Positions 42,842 to 55,056 are shown, counted from the first letter of the stretch. The stretch: 64,000 nucleotides of DNA from Paratrimastix pyriformis (GCA_027972325.1 JAPMOS010000010.1:62001-126000), one strand, 5' to 3'. The notes: a model not told the origin generated them from the letters alone. Made by a program: numbers and translations.

Positions 42842-45748
42842 TCAAGATGGCGGGGCCTCGGGCCCCCGCACGTCGCCACCCCCATCCTCGGCCCCCCCGC
42901 TGGCCCCACCGGGCGCCTTGGCCCCCTCCTCCTCGCCCTCTTCTTCCATCCGGCCCTCCGGGACGGCCGCGGGGTCCGAGTCGGAGGCCGGAGCGGGCGA
43001 GGGAGATGGGGCATCCTCTGCCGGCTCCGCCTCCACCGCCTCGGCCTCGGGGGCACCGGCATCGGCCTCGGGGGCATCGGCCTCGGCCTCGGGGGGCTGG
43101 GCGGGGGCGGGGGCGGGGGCGAGGTCCTTGTGGGCGCCGCGGTCGTCGGAGAAGAGCAGCCGGGAGCGGGGCAGCCGGGTCCGGTTGGTGTTGCCGAACC
43201 GCTGCAGCAGGGCCGACTCACGCTGGCACCGGGCCCGCAGCCGGTTTTCGGCGCGGCGCTGGTCTGCCCCCCACGCCCACCGTCCCGACAGCAACCACGA
43301 CCCCGACCCCGGCAGCAGATGGCGCCCCCAGTCAGCCCGGCCGCGAGACCCGGCGGGGAGCGGAGTGCGGCCACCCAAAAACCGGCGGCGGGATGGCAGG
43401 GGATGGCAGGGGATGGCAGGGGATGGCAGGGGATGGCAGGGGATGGCAGGGGATGGCAGGGGATGGCAGGGGATGGCAGGGGATGGCAGGGATGGCAGGG
43501 ATGGCAGGGGATGGCAGGGGCCGAGGAGGGGAAGGGCGCGGCAGGTTGGGCGGACCGGCGGGGGTGACTACGGGCGCGGGGGACGGGGCGGGCTCCTCGT
43601 CCTCGGGGTCCTTGGCGCTGGCAGCAGCGGGGGTTGCGGGTTCCCCGGGAGGCTGCGAAATGAGGGTGGGGCTGGGGTGCGGGTCGCCCGGCAGGCAGCT
43701 TGGTCGAGGCCGCGTCGACGGCGCTGTCGAAGTCCTCGCGCCACTGCTGCTCGAAGGCGCTCTCCGTCTCCTGCGCGGCAGGGGGGGCAGGCAGGGGCAG
43801 GCAGGGGGGGGGGGGGGGGGGGGGGGGCAGGCAGGGGGGGGGGGGGGGGGGGGCAGGCAGGGGGGGGCAGGGGACGTGATGAGAACCGATGAGAACCGAT
43901 GCGTCCTCCTGCGGAGTGGCGTGGGGAGGGGAGTGGAGGGTGGCCGACCGTGAGGAGGTTCTTGAACTTTGGCGCCTTGCCGGCCGCGTCGAGGCCGAGG
44001 ACGAACGACCGCGGCCGCGGCCCCACTGCTGCCGATCTGCCAGGCGGGCCCCCCATCGCGGCCCCGACCCCGGCCCCGACCCCGCGGCCCCGACCCCGAC
44101 CCCGGGGCCCATCGGCGCTGGGGCAGGCGAGGGCTGCTGGGACTGCTGGGGCTGCTGGCCCTCGGCGGGGCTGCCCCAGGGGAACATGTCCCGGGCAAGC
44201 TGTACGGCTCCCTGCGGCAGCGATCCCACGCGCCGCCCCAGCGGGGCCATCCGATGAGATGAGATGAGTTCCGGCACGGGACGACGGGGCAAAGGACGGA
44301 AAGGATGGGCCGGTATGGGTTGCATGCGGGGCCGGCATGCGGGGCAGGCATGGGGGGGGGGGGGGGGAGGGGGGGGGAGGCGCGGACCCGGCCGTCTCTT
44401 CTGCGGGCTGGGGCCGGCCGCGTGGGGTGGTGGGTGTGCGGCCCTTGGGCTGCTTGGCCTCCTGCTTGGCCTGCTTGTCGGCCTGCCGCTGGCGGCGCCG
44501 CTGCTCGGCCTGACGCTCCTCCTCGGCCCGCTGGCGGGCCAGAACCTCCTGGAAGGAGGGCGCCCGGTCCTCGGCCCCCTCCTCGGCGCTCCCAACGGCC
44601 TCCTCGCCCGCCGGGGCTGCCGCTCGCTCGGGCGTGGCGGCTGCCTTGGCCTGCTCTCGCTCCTGGGCGATCCGGTTCCTGGGCCCACCGATGGCCCCAC
44701 CAAGAAGAGCAGCCGCCGTGATGGCGAGGGCGGGGCCGGTGCGGGGGGACAGACTTGACTTCATCGGGCCTGTTGTCCTTCTTGATGTTCTTCTGCTTGG
44801 AGCGCGTCTTGGTGTGCTGCCCGAGGGGAGGCATCCCAACCCCGGTCAGCAACCCCGAGCCCTGACCGAGAGTGGGCAGACCCTTCTTCGCTTCACTTGA
44901 GCACCTTCTTCGGCACCCTCTCCCTCGTTGCCCGGGGCCTCGGGCTCTTTCTCGGGGGTCCGTTGGTGCTTTTTGGGAGCCGAAGGGGCCGGAGCTTGCT
45001 TGCTGCGGTCGATGGCCATTAACAAACGGAGGGGAAAAAAGAGAGAGACCTGGGTTCTGCCGTTTGTCCCTCTTGGCCGGGCTTCTTTTTCGGTTTTTTT
45101 GTCTGAGCAGCCCGCTGGATTGCCGGGGACATCGAAGAAGGGGGAGCGAGGGAGCGCTTACGGCCAACACTCTTCGCGCGGCTTTCGGTGTCGTCATCCA
45201 CCTCGATAGGGGTGGTGGGAACATTCCGTTCCTGTGGAGTGGCAGCAGTGATTTCTTCTTCATCATTTCTCTTGCGCGCGGTCAGCTTTCGCTTGATTTT
45301 CGAGTCTTGTTTCTGTGATTCTTGCGGCGCTGCTGTGGCGCCAAGACCCAGGCTAGAGTGGGATCGAATCGAGGGACGCGAAGTGTGGAGCACAGTAAAT
45401 AGGCGGGCACAAACCGTGCAGGTCTCACCGAAGGTGGGCCCTGAGTTTCCATCTCAACAACCGGTGGGTGAAACAGACTAACTCTCACAAGCGGTTTTTT
45501 CTTGTTGCAATTTCCTGGCCTCGAGCAGCCGCGACCAGAAGTTATTGTTGCCTCTGCCCCTTGCCCTTGACCAGGAGCTCTTTGGCCGGCAGTCCGCGTC
45601 CGCGCCATCTGGCGATGAACCCGAACTTGACGACCACCGTCCCGACTCGTCCACGTTCATCACAGAGGTTCCGCGCCGTCACGTAGAAAAACATCATCTT
45701 TCCAAACTGGCTCTCGGTCCGTGCGTCGGCTTTTTTTTGACCCATCAT
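42842..45748 (-). CDS. Unrecognised Lys/Arg/Glu-rich protein, multi-exon
   Basis: Coding character is seen in several minus-strand segments: an N-terminal MGQKKADARTESQFGKMMFF from ATG 45745; a basic exon at about 45080-45360 with KIKRKLTARKRNDEEEITAA and TPIEVDDDTESRAKSVGRKR; QHTKTRSKQKNIKKDNRPDE near 44800; a charged helix FQEVLARQRAEEERQAEQRR near 44540; LDAAGKAPKFKNLLT near 43960; ESAFEQQWREDFDSAVDAAS near 43740; and a last exon with RRAENRLRARCQRESALLQR, ending in an acidic Pro/Ala/Glu tail at 42842. Introns contain G runs (coding-strand C) and a 10-bp array. The mix of basic, acidic and coiled-coil stretches suggests a nuclear or nucleolar protein, but I do not recognise it, and the first-exon splicing is unresolved. 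Confidence 0.5.
43390..43526. repeat. (GGATGGCAGG) 10-bp array
   Basis: About fourteen near-perfect units in an intron of the minus-strand gene; the coding strand reads CCTGCCATCC. Confidence 0.95.
43808..43867. repeat. Twin G runs separated by CAGGCAG
   Basis: Two long G runs (coding-strand C) next to the exon encoding ESAFEQQWREDFDS, within an intron of the minus-strand gene. Confidence 0.85.
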
Positions 45749-45810
45749 TGCGTTCGCCCAATTCAGCTGGACCGCGCACGCTGAGCGATGTTGTCCAGGA
45801 AGAAAATGAT

Positions 45811-48800
45811 ATGCTTCGTCAATTATTGGCGGAACTTTCCCAACCGAGGGCAGCCGTGGGGGTCTCCTCGGACAACAGCCACCGGCTGGAGAAGATCGAG
45901 CGCGACTGGGAGGGCATGGTCCGGTCCATGTCCGAGAAGCTCTCCAAGATCGAGCAGCACTTCGGGGCCTGGGGCCAAAAGCCCGGGGAGCGAGCCTCCA
46001 TGGAGGACGCCATCCCAGAGCACAAACCCGAGAGGAGAGGTCGGCCCCTCCCCCTTCCCCTTCCGCCCTCCCCCTCTGGCTGGCCCGGCCCGAGCGCCCC
46101 TCTGACGGCTGGGGTGGGTCGTGGGATTGTGGGGCTGTTGGATGCAGAGGTGCACGTGAAGCAGGCCCCCCGGTTCGTGGCGGCGAAGGCCGAGCCGAGC
46201 GGCGGGTCGGGGGTGCGGCCCGTCCTCAACCGGGCCCGCGAGCTCGACCAGCGCATCGCGGCCATCAGGCACGACGTCCGCGCTCCCCCCAACTCCCACC
46301 CGGATCGATGCCTCACTCTGCCCCTCGATGCCCCCTCCCCCATGCCGCTTGCCTCACTGGTGCTGCGCTCGCAGGTCGAGGCTCGCCAGTCCTTCAAGGC
46401 CCACGTGGGTCTGCAGCCCATTTGTGCTGCCCCAATGGGCGGGCCCTGCCTTTTTGGGCAATGCTGGGCACTGGCGCTGCCCCTCTGGGCTGCCCCTCTG
46501 GGCTGCCCCTCTGGTGCTGGGCTGCCCCTCCTCATCGGGGTCGATGCCGTGCGGGGGGCTGTGGGCTGGGGCGGGCAGCCCAAATCAAGGGCGAGCGGGA
46601 GGCCCGGCTGGAGCGGCAGCGCGAGCTTGCCCGGCTGCGGGACGTCATCGCCCAGAACATCGCCCTCCTCGAGCAGTGCGGCCCCCTCGCCCGCCAGCGG
46701 CGCCTCGAGGAGCGCGTCCGCAAACACACGCACTTGCCCCCGCGCCCACCCTTCTCCTCTTCCTCTGCCACCCGACAGGATGGGGCGCACGCCTCGCCGC
46801 GCCGCTGGGGGTGGGTGGCGGGATGCCCTTCCATGGGCGCAAACACACGCAACCACCTCGCCGCGTCGGTGGGTGGGCGCTTGCATGGGCGCAGGTGCAC
46901 GAGCACGAGCAGCGGCTGGCCGAGGCCCGGGAGAAGCACGCCGAGGCGGTGCAGCGGGAGGCGGCCGAGCGGGCGGCCCAGTTCGAGGAGACCCTGCGCC
47001 GGCTGGAGGCCATGCGGACCGTCAGCAGGGCCGACTTCATGGTCACCGCAAAGACCCGCCAGCAGCAGCTCAAGTGGGTCGTCCTGGTGCACCTCTTCGC
47101 CCGCCAGGCAGCCTTCGAGGTCCGCCCCGCCCCGCCTGGTGTCCCACGGCCGCCTGGTGTCCCACGGCCGCCTGGTGGTCGGACAGCGCGCCCCCACCAG
47201 GCAGCAGCATCCACCAGGCAGCAGCACCATGCCGGCCGAGTGGCTCGCCACCCCCAGACGGCACCCCCTCCCTCCGGTGGCTCTGTTCTTCGTGATGCGA
47301 CCGATGTGCGGCGGGGGTGCGGTGGGGGGCCGTGGGGGGGCGAGTAGGAGGGCCTGCAGGAGGACCGGGCCCGGCGGCGGCTGATCGACGTGCGCGCCCG
47401 TGCGCAGGCCATCCGGGACGAGCGCAGGCGGCGCGAGGAGGCCGAGCTGCAGCTGCGCAAGCTGAAGCTCTCCTGGGTCGTCCTCACAAGGCCCGCATGC
47501 CCCCATGCCCCCGACACCGCACTCCACCGCACCGCACCGCACCGCACCGCACCGCACCGCGCGCTTCCATCCCAAGGTGCCCCTGCCCACCTGCCCACCT
47601 GCCCACCTCCCCCTCTCCCCTCGGGCCGCGCCGAGGGCCAACGACCCGCTGTCTGGCCGGTGGTGGGTGTCTGGGCGTGCGCGGCGTGGGTGGGTGGGCC
47701 GGGCATCTGCAGGGCCATTGGGCGGTACATCACCCGCTTCCGGACCCAGCGGCGCCGCGAGTCGGCCGACGCGATCGTGCAGTTCCTCCGAGGTGCACTC
47801 CCAGCGCCTCGTCGGCCTCGTCCGCGCCTACCGCTCTGCGGTCCGCCCAGCCCCCGGCCCCCCCCCCCCCCCCCCCCCCGCCCGCCCGCCCGCCCGCTGA
47901 TTTGAAGCGTTTTTGTGGGGCCCCCAGTGATCAGCCTGCAGCGGTGCTGCCGCCGGTGGCTGGAGTGCCTCCGGGCGCGCTTCCTCTGCGCGTTCGAGAT
48001 CGTCCGCCCGCCCAGCCCTTCGGCCCCGCCCAGCCCTTCGGCCCCGCCCAGCCCTTCGGCCCCGCCCAGCCCTTCGGCCCCGCCCAGCCGCCCCGCCCAG
48101 CCGCCCCGCCCAGCCGCCCCGCCCAGCCGCCCCGCCCATCGGCCCATCGACTTGCTGACGGTGGCTCTGTTGGGCCGGTGGCTGTGTGCGGGGGCGGCGG
48201 GCGGTGCAGTGGGACTACTGGGAGGGCTGATGCACGGCCAGCCGGACCCGCGCCAGCTGACCCGGGCCCGGTGCGAGGCCTGGTGGAAGGCCTGGGAGCC
48301 CAAGCGGATCTTCGGGATGGGGCCCAACTGGCTGCCCGAGAACAAGCGCCTCTACTGGGACCTCAAGGTGGAGCCGCCCGCCCCGCCCGCCCCGCCCACC
48401 CCCACCGACTCGGCCTCGGCATGCCCCACGCCCGTCTCGACGGCCAGGGTCCGTCCGCCCACCCGCCAGCGCCCCACCCGGCGACCCCCACATCATGGCC
48501 AGCGCCCCCGCCCACCCCCCATCGCCGCTACCACCCCGACCAGCTCGCCCACCCCGACCCACCCGCCCTTCTCACCCCCGCCTGCTCATTCCATCCCGGC
48601 CCGCGCGCCCCTGTGTGCCCAGGGCGGGGACGAGACCCCCCACCGGGGGCCCGGCCTGCTGAGCAGCCGCAGCGGGTCCCGCTCGGCCCGCACCCTGGTC
48701 AGCCCGGGCGGCCCCAGGCCCACCGGGCGCTCCCGCACCCCCACGCCCCCCGCACGCAAGTACCACGACGCGGTCCCGCTGTCCGTACCGCCCATCCACC

Positions 48801-49271
48801 GCCCACCCCGCCCACCCCCATCGGCCCCCGGTCCGCCTGCCGCGCCTGGCCCCCTCCTGCGGGCCGCCCTCCTGATGACGGATGCGATGCGGGGCATGGG
48901 CCGGCCGGTGGGCGCAGGGAGATCCGACGGACGGTCCTCAGGGCAGCCATCGCCCGCCTCAGGCGCGACTACATCAGCAGCGTGGTCCGCCCCCGCCGCC
49001 CCTCGGTCCCTCGGTCCCTCGGTTCTGCCCTCCCCCCCTCGGTCCCCTCCCTCGGCCCACTCCCGCTTCCCGTTCTCCTCCGGCGCACTTCATGCCTCCT
49101 CCTCCCCCTCCCCTTCCCCTTCCCCCGGGGCAGCACGGGTCGCTGATGGGGAGGCACATCTGGCAGTTCCACGTGCTGCTGAACGCCGAGATGCGGGGCA
49201 TCATCGCCGCCGCCCAGGCCCAGGTCCAGGTCCAGGCGGCCAGGGCCAAGCAGCCCCCCAACCGCGGCTGA
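45811..49271 (+). CDS. Unrecognised coiled-coil protein with IQ-like segment
   Basis: The 5' end is uncertain: frame RTLSDVVQEENDMLRQLLAE opens upstream of the first in-frame ATG (45811), so a small upstream exon is possible. Exons give HRLEKIERDWEGMVRSMSEK, VNxRARELDQRIAAIRHDV, GEREARLERQRELARLRDVI, HEHEQRLAEAREKHAEAVQR, RRREEAELQLRKLKLSW, an IQ-like VISLQRCCRRWLECLRARFL, WWKAWEPKRIFGMGPNWLPE, RTVLRAAIARLRRDYISSVV, and the C-terminus HIWQFHVLLNAEMRGIIAAA ending PPNRG. Strong heptad character throughout. The IQ-like motif suggests calmodulin or light-chain binding, as in many axonemal and basal-body proteins, but no named family was recognised. Short tandem tracts fill the introns (near 46480, 47130, 47525, 48020). 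Confidence 0.6.
48008..48140. repeat. CGCCCAGCCCTTCGGCCC array
   Basis: Five 18-bp units passing into CCCCGCCCAGCCG units, within an intron of the coiled-coil gene that begins GTCCGC (48001) after LCAFEI. Confidence 0.9.
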
Positions 49272-50141
49272 TGGGGCCCAGGCCGAGGCCCGGGGTGCCC
49301 CTCTTCTGGGGGAACTGGGCGGCCGAGCTGCGAATTGCGGGGGGCAGCGGCTTCCCTGGGGCCGCTGGTTTTGTGTCTGCGTGGGGGGCGTGGGGGGCGC
49401 TGGGCCTGAGGGGCGCTGGCTGGGCCTGAGGGGCGTTTTTCCTGTACAAAGGGCGGCACACCAAACGAACGGCTCTTTGGGGTTGTCTGGGTGGGGGGCG
49501 CTGGGCCTGAGGGGCGTTTTTCTTGCAAAGGGCCCACCGGCCATCCCAACCGAACGAACGGCTCTTTGGGGTTGTCTGGGCGAGGGGCGCGAGGGCTCTC
49601 CGGCCCAAAGGGCGGTCCCATCCCCACGATGCGGTTTTCGAGCTGGAAGAGCGGACCCGCCAACAACGAAGACAACTTCTTTGCAGCATGACGACAGCAT
49701 TGGGCATGGGAGACGACGGCACGAGGGGGTGCGCATGGGGTGACGGGGACGGGTGGGTGGAAAGGGCGCCTGACTGCGCCGTTACGCCCACGGGGCTGGC
49801 TGGTCGCTTGGGGTCCGCAGGAGGCTGGCGGATGCCGTCGCGCGGTGTGCTGATGCGCCAGGCAACCGCGACGGGGGGCACGGAGGCCGTGGAGGCGGCC
49901 CAGCCGGGGGCAGCGGCTGCCGACTGGCGAAGATGGCGGCCCGACCGGCGACGAGCATCATGGGCGTGCCGGCCAGCAGGCAGCAGGATGCTCGGCAGGA
50001 ACGCCATGGCACGGCACCTGCTGCGGGCAGGGCACCGGCGGGGCCGCGCCACCTCGTCCTGCCTGGTGGGAATGATGGTGATGGGCGCACGGCCCGCGGG
50101 GCCCGATGGGCGAAATGACCAGAGAGGCCGCGACCGCTGCC
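49272..50141. other. Convergent intergenic interval, coiled-coil gene / SMG7-like
   Basis: About 870 bp between stop codons, the largest gap in the window. The first half contains a diverged direct repeat (49400-49610); the second half has no convincing coding exon on either strand, although several uninformative GC-driven frames cross it. Confidence 0.55.
49400..49610. repeat. Direct repeat of about 100 bp, two copies and a partial
   Basis: Blocks GGGCGCTGGGCCTGAGGGG, CGTTTTTC, CAAAGGGC, ACGAACGGCTCTTTGGGG and TTGTCTGGG recur in the same order, with small indels between copies. It is intergenic and unlike the short intronic satellites. Confidence 0.8.
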
Positions 50142-51894
50142 TCAGCCCGTCTGAGCGGGCCGGCATCCCAGGCCGGCGGCAGCAGTCCCAACCGAGGGGC
50201 GGGCCGGGGACGTCGGGTCGGCCAGCTCGCCCTCGCCATCTTCGACCCCGTCCCCATCGGGGCCCAGCCCCATGTCCCCCAGCGGCAGCCCCAGGTCGGC
50301 GCCGCCCTCCGGGGGCAGCTCCTCGAGGGCCCCGGCCAGGGCCTCGCCCTCGTCGTTGCAGCCTGACCCAAAGTAGGGCACTAGCTCCCCCTGGGGCTGC
50401 CCCGGACGCACCGAGGGCTGCCCGAAGCCGGGCGGGGGCGGTGGCGGGGCGGCCCCGTGGCGGAAACCGGGCGGCGGGGGGCGCCTGGTGGGGACGGGCA
50501 GCTCGCTCGGCTCGGGGGCCGCCGAGAGCCCGGGGCTTCCCGGCTGGGGCGGCGGGGCGGCTGCCGGGCCGGCGAGCCCGCCGAAGGACTGGGTCGAGAG
50601 GGCGTGCCAGAGCATGTCCATGGTCCCCGGGGCGGCGGGCCCGGGGGCGACGCTCCAGGGGGTGGGGCCCCACAGGAAGGACGGTGCGGGGGGCTGGTTT
50701 GGCGCAACCTCCCAGCCCCACGGGCCGCCGGCGGGGCCGGGGCCAGGGCTGGGGTCCGAGCGGGTGGTTGCCGTCTCGGGGGGCGGCGAGACGGGGGCGC
50801 CCGGGGCGGGGGCCTCCTCGTCGGCCTCGGCCTCGGCCATCGTGGCGAACAGAGTCTGGCCGCCCCCCAGTGCCTGGCCGCCCCCCACCAGGAGTCCCGC
50901 CGCAGGGGCCGCAGGGGCCATGGGGGCCACGGGGTCCGGGGGGAAGGTTGGCCCCGCCGCTGGTTGAGGGCAGGCCGCGGGGTCCTGACTGATGGCCGCG
51001 GCGGCGGCGGCACGACCCTGAGCACCCAGAACAGGCAGGACCGATGGACCGGGACGGGACGGGGACGGGGACGCGTGAGCCATCGTGAGACATGCGAAGG
51101 CCGGGCGGGGGGAGGGGCGGGGCGGGCGGGTGGGGACAGGCGGACGGTGAAGAGGATGATCTCGTCCTCATCGTCGTTGGTCACCACCCGCCCGGGGGCA
51201 GGCGGGGGCGCCGCCGTTGGGGCCGGGCCGGTCCCGGGGGCAGGGGCAGAGACAGCGGCAGAGGCAGGCACAGCGGCAGGGACAACCACGGGAGCCGACG
51301 GGGCCATGAGGGCGGGCAGGGCGGCAGCGGGCGGGGCCGGGGCGGCTCGGTGGCGACGGTCCTTGGCGTAGACCACCTCGAGGGGGGGCCCCCCCGCAGC
51401 CGCGTGTCGCTTGGAGAACAGCCGCCCAGGCTGCCCATCGGGGGAAGGCGCCACACCCGGGAGAGGGTGAATGCGGACCATGACGGGTGGGTGGGCACGG
51501 CTGGGGGTCACGGCTGGGGGTCAAGGGGAGGAGGACGGACGGGGGCAGCGGCGGCCTCGAAGAGGGCCACCAGGCGGGCCATCCGGATGCTGTTGGGGGC
51601 GGAGAGGCCCAGCCCGGGGCCGGGGGGCGCGGGGCCCTGCAGCATGGCGGCCAGGGCGGCGGGCAGGGCGAGGTGGCCCTCGAGGGGCCCGTAGCCGCGC
51701 AGCTCGACGTCCTCGGGCAGCGCCGACACGGTCGCGGCCGCCCCGCCCAGCCCCTGGGCCCGCCGCAGGGCTCGCAGCCAGGCCAGGTGGCCCGCAAAGA
51801 CCCGCCCCGAGCAGAGCCGGCCCAGGGCCCGCCAGAAGCCGTCTCGAGCTTGAACCTAAGCCCCCAAACGGCCCATTCGATCAGCTGGTGGCAG

Positions 51895-51929
<35 letters not shown>

Positions 51930-54900
51930 GAGGAGGAGGAGGAGGAGGAGGAGGAGGAGGAGGAGGAGGAGGAGGCCACAACAGGGCGGTGCCTGCAGGA
52001 CGGTGCATGGGCGGACGGACCTCGGCCTGGGTGGCGTCCGCAGCCGGCAGCATGAGGGCCGGGCAGCCCGTCAGCAGGGCGGCCAGCAGGCCCAGTCCCG
52101 CTACGAGCAAGCCAAGGGGCAGGAGGGTCGGTGAGCGCAGCGGTGGCGAGGCGAGGCGAGGCGAGGCGAGGCGCGAGGCTGCTCGGAGCGGCACGAGGGG
52201 CGGCATGCGGACCGAGGGTGGGCGGGTCGGGCATGGCCGCGGGGGCCGGCTGGGCCTGGGCGGCTGCGGCTGCGGCCTGGGCGAGGGCCTCCAGGAGGGC
52301 CGTCAGCAGGGCCCCCGTTCGGAAGAGCAGCGCACGGCCGCAGCCGGGCCGGCCACGCAGTGGAGGGGCGGCGGGGCCCTGGGCGGGGCCACCGCGTCGG
52401 TCGGCGGCCGCGGGGGCACCGGGGGCGGCAGGAGCGCCGGGGGCACCGAGGGCGGCAGGCGACGGGCGGTCGTCGGGGCGGCCCATGATCCGCCGCGGCG
52501 CCACCGCCACCGCCTCGGGCTGGGCGGCGGCCCGCCCCTTGCCTGGTGGCCCGTGACCCGATATGAGGGCAGGGGCAGGGGCAGGGGCAGGGGCAGGGGC
52601 AGGGGCAGGGGCAGGGGCAGGGGCAGGGGCAGGGGCAGGGGCAGGGGCAGGGGCAGGGCAGGGGCAGGGGCAGGGCAGGGGCAGGGGCAGGCAGGGGCAG
52701 GGGCAGGGGCAGGGGCAGGGGCAGGGGCAGGGGCAGGGCAGGGGCAGGGCAGGGGCAGGGGCAGGGGCAGGGGCAGGGCAGGGGCAGGGGCAGGGGCAGG
52801 GGCAGGGGCAGGGGCAGGGGCAGGGGCAGGACGGAGGCATGGCGGACCTCGTCTGTGCTTTTGCGGCATTGGGGCGGGGGCGCTGGTGGCGGGGGCCGCA
52901 GGAGGCGTGGCCGATGTTGCCTCCACCACGCGAGGCTGGGCGGGTGCGGGGGCTGCCGGGACAGGGGCCGGGGCCGGGGCCGGGGCGGGGGCGAAGTAGG
53001 CGCAAACGGCCACCAGCAGGCAGGCCGTCTCCATGTCGAGGGCGGGCAGGGCCTGCAGCGCCCCCGCGTACTCCTCCAGCTGGTCCGCGCAGGCATCCTC
53101 CTGGCTCTGCCCTTGGCCCTGGCCCTGGGGGCCCGAGGGGGCGGGGCCGCCATCGGGGTCCAGGCCGGCGCAGCGGGCCACGGCCCGGGCGAAGGCCTGC
53201 ACGAAGTGGCCCACGGCGGGGTGCACGCCCGCCCCCATGGGCGGCTCCTCGCTGCGCGGCGGGGCAGGTGGCACGTGGTGGGTGGAGAGCGAGTGGCGCC
53301 GCATGAGCGAGGGCGGGCAGGGGCTGAGCGAGGGCGGGCAGGGGCTGAGCGAGGGCGGGCAGGGGCTGAGCGAGGGCGGGCAGGGGCTGAGCGAGGGCGG
53401 GCAGGGGCTGAGCGAGGGCGGGCAGGGGCTGAGCGAGGGCGGGCAGGGGCTGAGCGAGGTCGGGCAGGGAGGCCGCGGGGGGCCGACGGACCAGCCCGCA
53501 GCGGCGTACTTGCGGAGAAGCATCTCCGCCTTGAGGGCGGCCTCAGGGAAGGGCCGCTGGGCCCCCATGGCCCGCACGTACCTGCAGCCGGCCGCCCACC
53601 AGGGAGCCAGCCCCATGCCCATGCCATGGTCCAGCGCCGACAATGCAATCCAGGGCGGGTGCGGGTGCATGGATGGGGGGGCTGGCGGACCTGTAGAGGG
53701 CCTGGAAGTCGTTGGCGCGGAAGGCGGCCATCAGGGCCAGCTGGTGGTGGGGGAAGCCCTCGTCGGGGCACAGGAAGAGCGCCCGCCGGTAGCGCTGGTC
53801 GGCCTCGGCCCAGGCGGCCTGCATCTGCTGCCGCGGGGCCCCGTGGTGCGGGTGCTGCGAGTGCAACTGCAGATACACGTACCGGCCTGCGGGGGGGGAA
53901 GGGAGGCGCGGGAGTGAGCATGCGGGGGGGGGGGGGGGGGGGGGGGGGGCAGTCGGGGATGGCGCGTACCCAGGTCGCCCTGGCTGTTGAGGACGTGGTG
54001 GCAGAGGCGCCGGAATCGGGTGAGATCTCTGCACGACGCGCACAGGCGCGACGCCACATGGGGGGGGGGGGGGGGGGGGGGGGAGGACGAAGTGAGCGAG
54101 TGCGAGTGGGGAGGTGGGCGGGGCGCGGCGTTCAGGTGGCCCCGGGGCGGGTTTGCCCGTGGGGCGGGCCTGCCGGACCCTGGCTGGCCAGCAAGCCGCC
54201 CTCGCGTGCCATGGCGAACCGCTCTGCCAGCGCCTTCAGGGTGCCCTCGTAGAAGCCTGCCCAGCCCACCCACCACCCACCCACCCGCAGCCCGAGCCGG
54301 TTAGGCGGGTTGGAGCAGCGGCGAGTGGGGAATCGGGAGGCGGGGGCGGGAATGGGCGCGGCCGGGCGGCGGGGCAAGGACGGCGGGGCAAGGCGGCGGG
54401 GCAAGGCGGCGGGGCAAGGCGGCGGGGCAAGGGCGGCGGGGCAAGGGCGGCGGGGCGAGGCGGCGGGGCGAGGGCGGCGGGGCGAGGGGGCGGGGCGAGG
54501 TGGCGGGGCGGGGCGGGGCGGGGCGAGGGCGGCCGGCGGACGGCGGGTGTCCTGCAGGAACTGGAGGTAGTCGCGGCGGCGCGCCTCCAGGTCCGGGTGG
54601 TTCGCCTCTTGCAGCCGCTGAGCCCAAACAAACGTTAACCAATGAAGAGGAGGACCTGAGCGCACCAACCTTGAGTGTTTGTCGGTACTCCGTCACACGT
54701 CGCGAGAAAATGCCCCACAGAATGTTTGGTACTACAGGAAATGTCGGATGGCCACTTCGCGTCAAAAAATACAAAAAGACCAGAGTGCTGAAGAACAAAG
54801 GACAATAGATTGGGGGCCAGTAACAGTTTACGCAGTAAGGCGACGAGTGTCTTCCTTTTTTGGGGAGCCTCGGGGACGACGGAGCCCGAATTCAACTCTC

Positions 54901-54973
54901 GTTCGAGTTGAACGCAGCGGCCCCAAATCTTTTCGCCCTCAGAGGGGTCTAAAAGGAAGGATACTGGATCCAC
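50142..54973 (-). CDS. EST1/SMG5-7 family protein (SMG7-like nonsense-mediated decay factor)
   Basis: SMG5-7 proteins bind phosphorylated UPF1 through a 14-3-3-like TPR domain in nonsense-mediated decay. The N-terminal exons include LWGIFSRRVTEYRQTLK-RLQEANHPDLEARRRDYLQ. Then FYEGTLKALAERFAM, DLTRFRRLCHHVLNSQGDLG, RRALFLCPDEGFPHHQLALM and YVRAMGAQRPFPEAALKAEM, which match the family signature of a helical repeat followed by RxLxxxxPFxxA. Farther on, SALPEDVELRGYGPL (near 51700) and DDEDEIILF (near 51160) are typical of EST1-type C-terminal regions; the end is Pro-rich and acidic. The reading begins at a GTG codon at 54973 after an intron-like TTTTTTACTGGCGCAG, so the true start is probably in an unfound upstream exon. 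Introns hold (GAG)n, (GGGGCA)n and a 21-bp array. Whether it acts in decay or telomere maintenance cannot be told. Confidence 0.8.
51897..51974. repeat. G run plus (GAG)n array
   Basis: About 22 GAG units after a G run in an SMG7-like intron; coding strand CTC, pure pyrimidine. Confidence 0.95.
52566..52829. repeat. (GGGGCA)n hexamer array
   Basis: More than forty hexamers with scattered GGGCA and GGCA variants, in an SMG7-like intron; the coding strand reads CCCCTG. Confidence 0.95.
53308..53466. repeat. 21-bp minisatellite (GCGAGGGCGGGCAGGGGCTG core)
   Basis: Eight nearly identical copies, the last with one change, in an SMG7-like intron. Confidence 0.95.
54370..54535. repeat. GGCGGGGCAA-type array
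   Basis: About fifteen 8-12 bp units (GGCGGGGCAAG, GGCGGGGCGAG) in an SMG7-like intron. Confidence 0.9.
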
Positions 54974-55056
54974 TGCGCCAGTAAAAAAAAGAGTCGGGCT
55001 CTCCCTTTGGGTGACTTGGGCTGTCCTCTTTTTAAATTGTCCCGTTTGGGGTTTGA
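54974..55056. promoter_or_regulatory. Divergent 5' region, SMG7-like / WDR90
   Basis: At most about 80 bp separate the first visible SMG7-like exon from the WDR90 ATG at 55057. Because the SMG7-like start seems to lie in a missing upstream exon, the two 5' ends may overlap. The interval is AT-rich (TTTTTAAATTGT). Confidence 0.4.

Noticed and set aside
49523-50992. Large plus-strand open frame over the SMG7-like 3' region
   Set aside because: Arg/Gly/Pro-rich shadow of minus-strand coding and intergenic GC-rich DNA.
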